Origin: an uncultured Massilia sp.
Lineage (GTDB): Bacteria > Pseudomonadota > Gammaproteobacteria > Burkholderiales > Burkholderiaceae
Direction of reading: 5' to 3'
Assembly (NCBI GenBank): GCA_946886065.1
Contig: CAMPHU010000232.1
Location: 1 to 6,922, forward strand
Length of the DNA stretch: 6,922 nucleotides
The notes beneath the pieces were generated by a model, which saw nothing but the letters and a program-made list of their open reading frames with translations, was not told where the DNA came from and searched no databases. Below, piece after piece: positions 5,351 to 6,922 of the stretch. Position 1 is the stretch's first letter; each line of letters begins with the position of its first letter. A program made the translations under genes and the position numbers.

Positions 5351-6922
5351 ATGAGGCAGGAAGGGGAGACGGTGGACGCGATCGCGCGCGAGATCGGGCT
5401 GGACGGCGAGGAAGTCGCGGCGCGCAAGGCATTCCTGGAAATGGGCGAGGCCGACCTCGCCGCGCTGCGCGACGTGCACGCGCTGCTCGAGCAGGAGCGC
5501 GAACGGTTTTCCGGCGAGTTCTACGATCACCTGCTGCGCTTCGCGCACACGCGCAGCATGCTCGGCAGCGACAGCACGGCGCGCGCCCTGCGCCGCGCGC
5601 AGTCGGCCTATTTCAGCAGCCTCACGGCGGGCGACTACGACGATGGCTATATCCGCGAGCGCCTGCGCGTGGGCATGGCGCACCAGCGCATCGGGCTCGA
5701 GCCCAAGTGGTACATCGGTGCCTACCGCAAGTACCTGGCCGAGATCATCGACATGCTGTGGGAAAGGCTGGGCCACGCGCCGCAGCGCTGCACCGCCGCC
5801 ATCGACGCCGTGCTCAAGGTGGTGTGCTTCGACATGGGCCTGGCGCTGGACACCTATGCGCACGCGGCCCAGCGCAGCATGCGCCAGAACCAGAACTACC
5901 TCGAGCAGGTCATCGACGGCATGCCGGCCGGCCTGCTGGTGGTCGACTGCGCGCTGCGCGTGCGTTCGATGAACCGCATGATGGCCGACCTGCTGGACGC
6001 GCCGGAGGACGCCGCCGGGGACGGGGCAGGCGCGGGCTGCCTGCTCGAGCAGCTGATCCCCGGCCAGGAACTGGGCCAGCGCGTGCTCGAAGCCCTGCGC
6101 TCGGGCGCGCCGCAGGACAACGTGCTGGTGACCCTTGACGGGCGCGCCGACGGCGTGCGCTACGTCGAGTTCAACATCCGCCGCACCCAGCAGGCGGGCG
6201 GCCAGCTGCTGCTCCTGATCGGCCACGACGTCACCTTCCGCCGCAAGGCGCGCCTGCGCCTGCAGGAGAGCGAGGAATTCTTCCGCCTCACCTTCAACCA
6301 GGCCGCCGTGGGCATCGTGCTGCTGTCGGGCGACGGGCGCCTGCTGCGGGTGAACCGCAAGATGTCGCAGATCCTCGGCTACACCGAGGTCGAGCTGCTG
6401 CAGCGCTTCTTCCAGCAGCTCACCTGCGGCGAAGACCTGCCCGACGAGCTGGCCCTGATCCGGCGCCTGAAGGCGGGCGAGATCAACGACTACCAGCGCG
6501 AGAAGCGCCTGTTGCGGCGCGACGGCACCCCGGTGTGGGTCAACGTCAGCGTCTCGGTGATGCGCGACGCCCACGGCGACCAGCGCTTCATCTCGGTGGT
6601 CAAGGACATCTCGCGCCGCAAGCAGGCCGAGGAAGCGCTGCTGCGCATGGCCAACCACGACGCGCTCACCGGCCTGCCCAACCGCGCGCTGCTGCAGGAC
6701 CGCCTGGCCCAGGCGATCGCGCACGCGCACCGCAACGGCAGCCAGGTGGCGGTGATGTTCATCGACCTGGACCGCTTCAAGCACGTCAACGACAGCCTCG
6801 GGCACGACGCCGGCGACCGGATGATCGTCGAGATCGCGCGCCGCCTGTCCAGCGTCTTGCGCGACACCGACACCGTGGCGCGCCAGGGCGGCGACGAATT
6901 CGTGGTGGTGCTGCCCGACCTG
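5351..6922 (+). CDS. Globin-coupled sensor with PAS-PAS-GGDEF, predicted c-di-GMP enzyme (3'-truncated)
   Basis: The visible 524 residues form a cytoplasmic signalling protein. A protoglobin-type haem domain (about 20-175) has His111 in VGMAHQRIGLEPKWYIGAY as proximal ligand and Tyr58 in EFYDHLL as likely distal (B10) residue, so O2, NO or CO should be the signal. Two PAS domains follow: about 181-298 (NYLEQVIDGMPAGLLVVD) and 306-425 (ESEEFFRLTFNQAAVGIVLL, ending SVVKDISRRKQAEEAL). The GGDEF domain starts near 430 (NHDALTGLPNRALLQDRL) with FIDLDRFKHVNDSLGHDAG (470-488), inhibitory I-site RDTD (504-507) and an intact GGDEF active site (513-517). Diguanylate cyclase activity is therefore expected. 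No signal peptide or membrane helix is seen. The frame is open at the window end, with the rest of GGDEF missing; an EAL phosphodiesterase domain may follow, as in many proteins of this type. Start: ATG at 5351 with GGAGG. Link to motility control is by proximity only. Confidence 0.93.
   Translation, partial: MRQEGETVDAIAREIGLDGEEVAARKAFLEMGEADLAALRDVHALLEQERERFSGEFYDHLLRFAHTRSMLGSDSTARALRRAQSAYFSSLTAGDYDDGYIRERLRVGMAHQRIGLEPKWYIGAYRKYLAEIIDMLWERLGHAPQRCTAAIDAVLKVVCFDMGLALDTYAHAAQRSMRQNQNYLEQVIDGMPAGLLVVDCALRVRSMNRMMADLLDAPEDAAGDGAGAGCLLEQLIPGQELGQRVLEALRSGAPQDNVLVTLDGRADGVRYVEFNIRRTQQAGGQLLLLIGHDVTFRRKARLRLQESEEFFRLTFNQAAVGIVLLSGDGRLLRVNRKMSQILGYTEVELLQRFFQQLTCGEDLPDELALIRRLKAGEINDYQREKRLLRRDGTPVWVNVSVSVMRDAHGDQRFISVVKDISRRKQAEEALLRMANHDALTGLPNRALLQDRLAQAIAHAHRNGSQVAVMFIDLDRFKHVNDSLGHDAGDRMIVEIARRLSSVLRDTDTVARQGGDEFVVVLPDL

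Noticed and set aside
3714..5354. A 546-codon open frame on the + strand across peptidase copy 2
   Set aside because: It is antisense to a peptidase with complete catalytic motifs and a strong ribosome binding site. The translation has shadow composition and no recognisable domain.
5283..5354. A 23-codon frame whose stop overlaps the globin/GGDEF start (ATGA)
   Set aside because: No ribosome binding site precedes its ATG and the main gene has its own strong one. The product is short and nondescript. A leader peptide cannot be excluded but is not supported.
5252..6805. A 517-codon open frame on the - strand
   Set aside because: It is antisense to the globin/GGDEF gene, whose motifs (His111 block, GGDEF, I-site) are unmistakable. 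The - strand product is a low-complexity Val/Ala/His/Gln/Arg-rich string, typical of the shadow of a GC-rich gene.

Overview
The window is GC-rich, densely coded and proteobacterial. A flagellar sigma-28 gene, a MotCD-type stator pair, secreted M35 metallopeptidases and a globin-coupled c-di-GMP enzyme together suggest a motile, environmental beta- or gammaproteobacterium. An Oxalobacteraceae (Massilia-like) host is my best guess, but it rests on overall impression and not on a diagnostic marker. There are no RNA genes, CRISPR arrays, transposases or other signs of mobile DNA.

Layout. (1) Positions 3-2019, + strand: the end of a flagellar operon, with the 3' part of fliA (sigma-28), then motC and motD, which together encode a PomA/MotC-like stator channel and its peptidoglycan-anchored partner. 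fliA and motC overlap by 19 bp. (2) Positions 2072-2661, + strand: an independent unit with a sigma-54-like -24/-12 element, a gene for a 163-residue exported protein, and a strong hairpin terminator. (3) Positions 2680-5054, - strand: two tandem paralogous genes for secreted M35 (aspzincin) lysine-specific metalloendopeptidases, each with a signal peptide, a prodomain of about 165 residues and a zinc catalytic domain. (4) Positions 5351-6922, + strand, divergent from the peptidases and running off the window: a haem-globin / PAS / PAS / GGDEF signalling protein, probably an oxygen- or gas-responsive c-di-GMP enzyme.

The most interesting observation is in regions 2 and 3. The small exported protein is not merely hypothetical: it aligns end to end with the prodomain of both neighbouring M35 peptidases (shared V-V/L-V-K/R-V-T-I/L-x-N strand, Y-x-G-P-x-x-K-R block, D-Y/F-x-x-x-K/E-P block and Y-x-I-S-Y strand) and stops where their linker to the catalytic domain begins. 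It is therefore a stand-alone prodomain-like protein, encoded convergently with two proteases whose own prodomains presumably keep them folded and inactive. An in-trans inhibitor, chaperone or self-protection factor is a testable idea; a degenerate remnant of a third peptidase is the main alternative. Its sigma-54-type promoter would put it under different control from the peptidases.

The flagellar genes, the c-di-GMP enzyme and the secreted proteases fit a theme of motility, surface life and nutrient acquisition. Apart from their proximity, nothing in the sequence ties them into one regulon.
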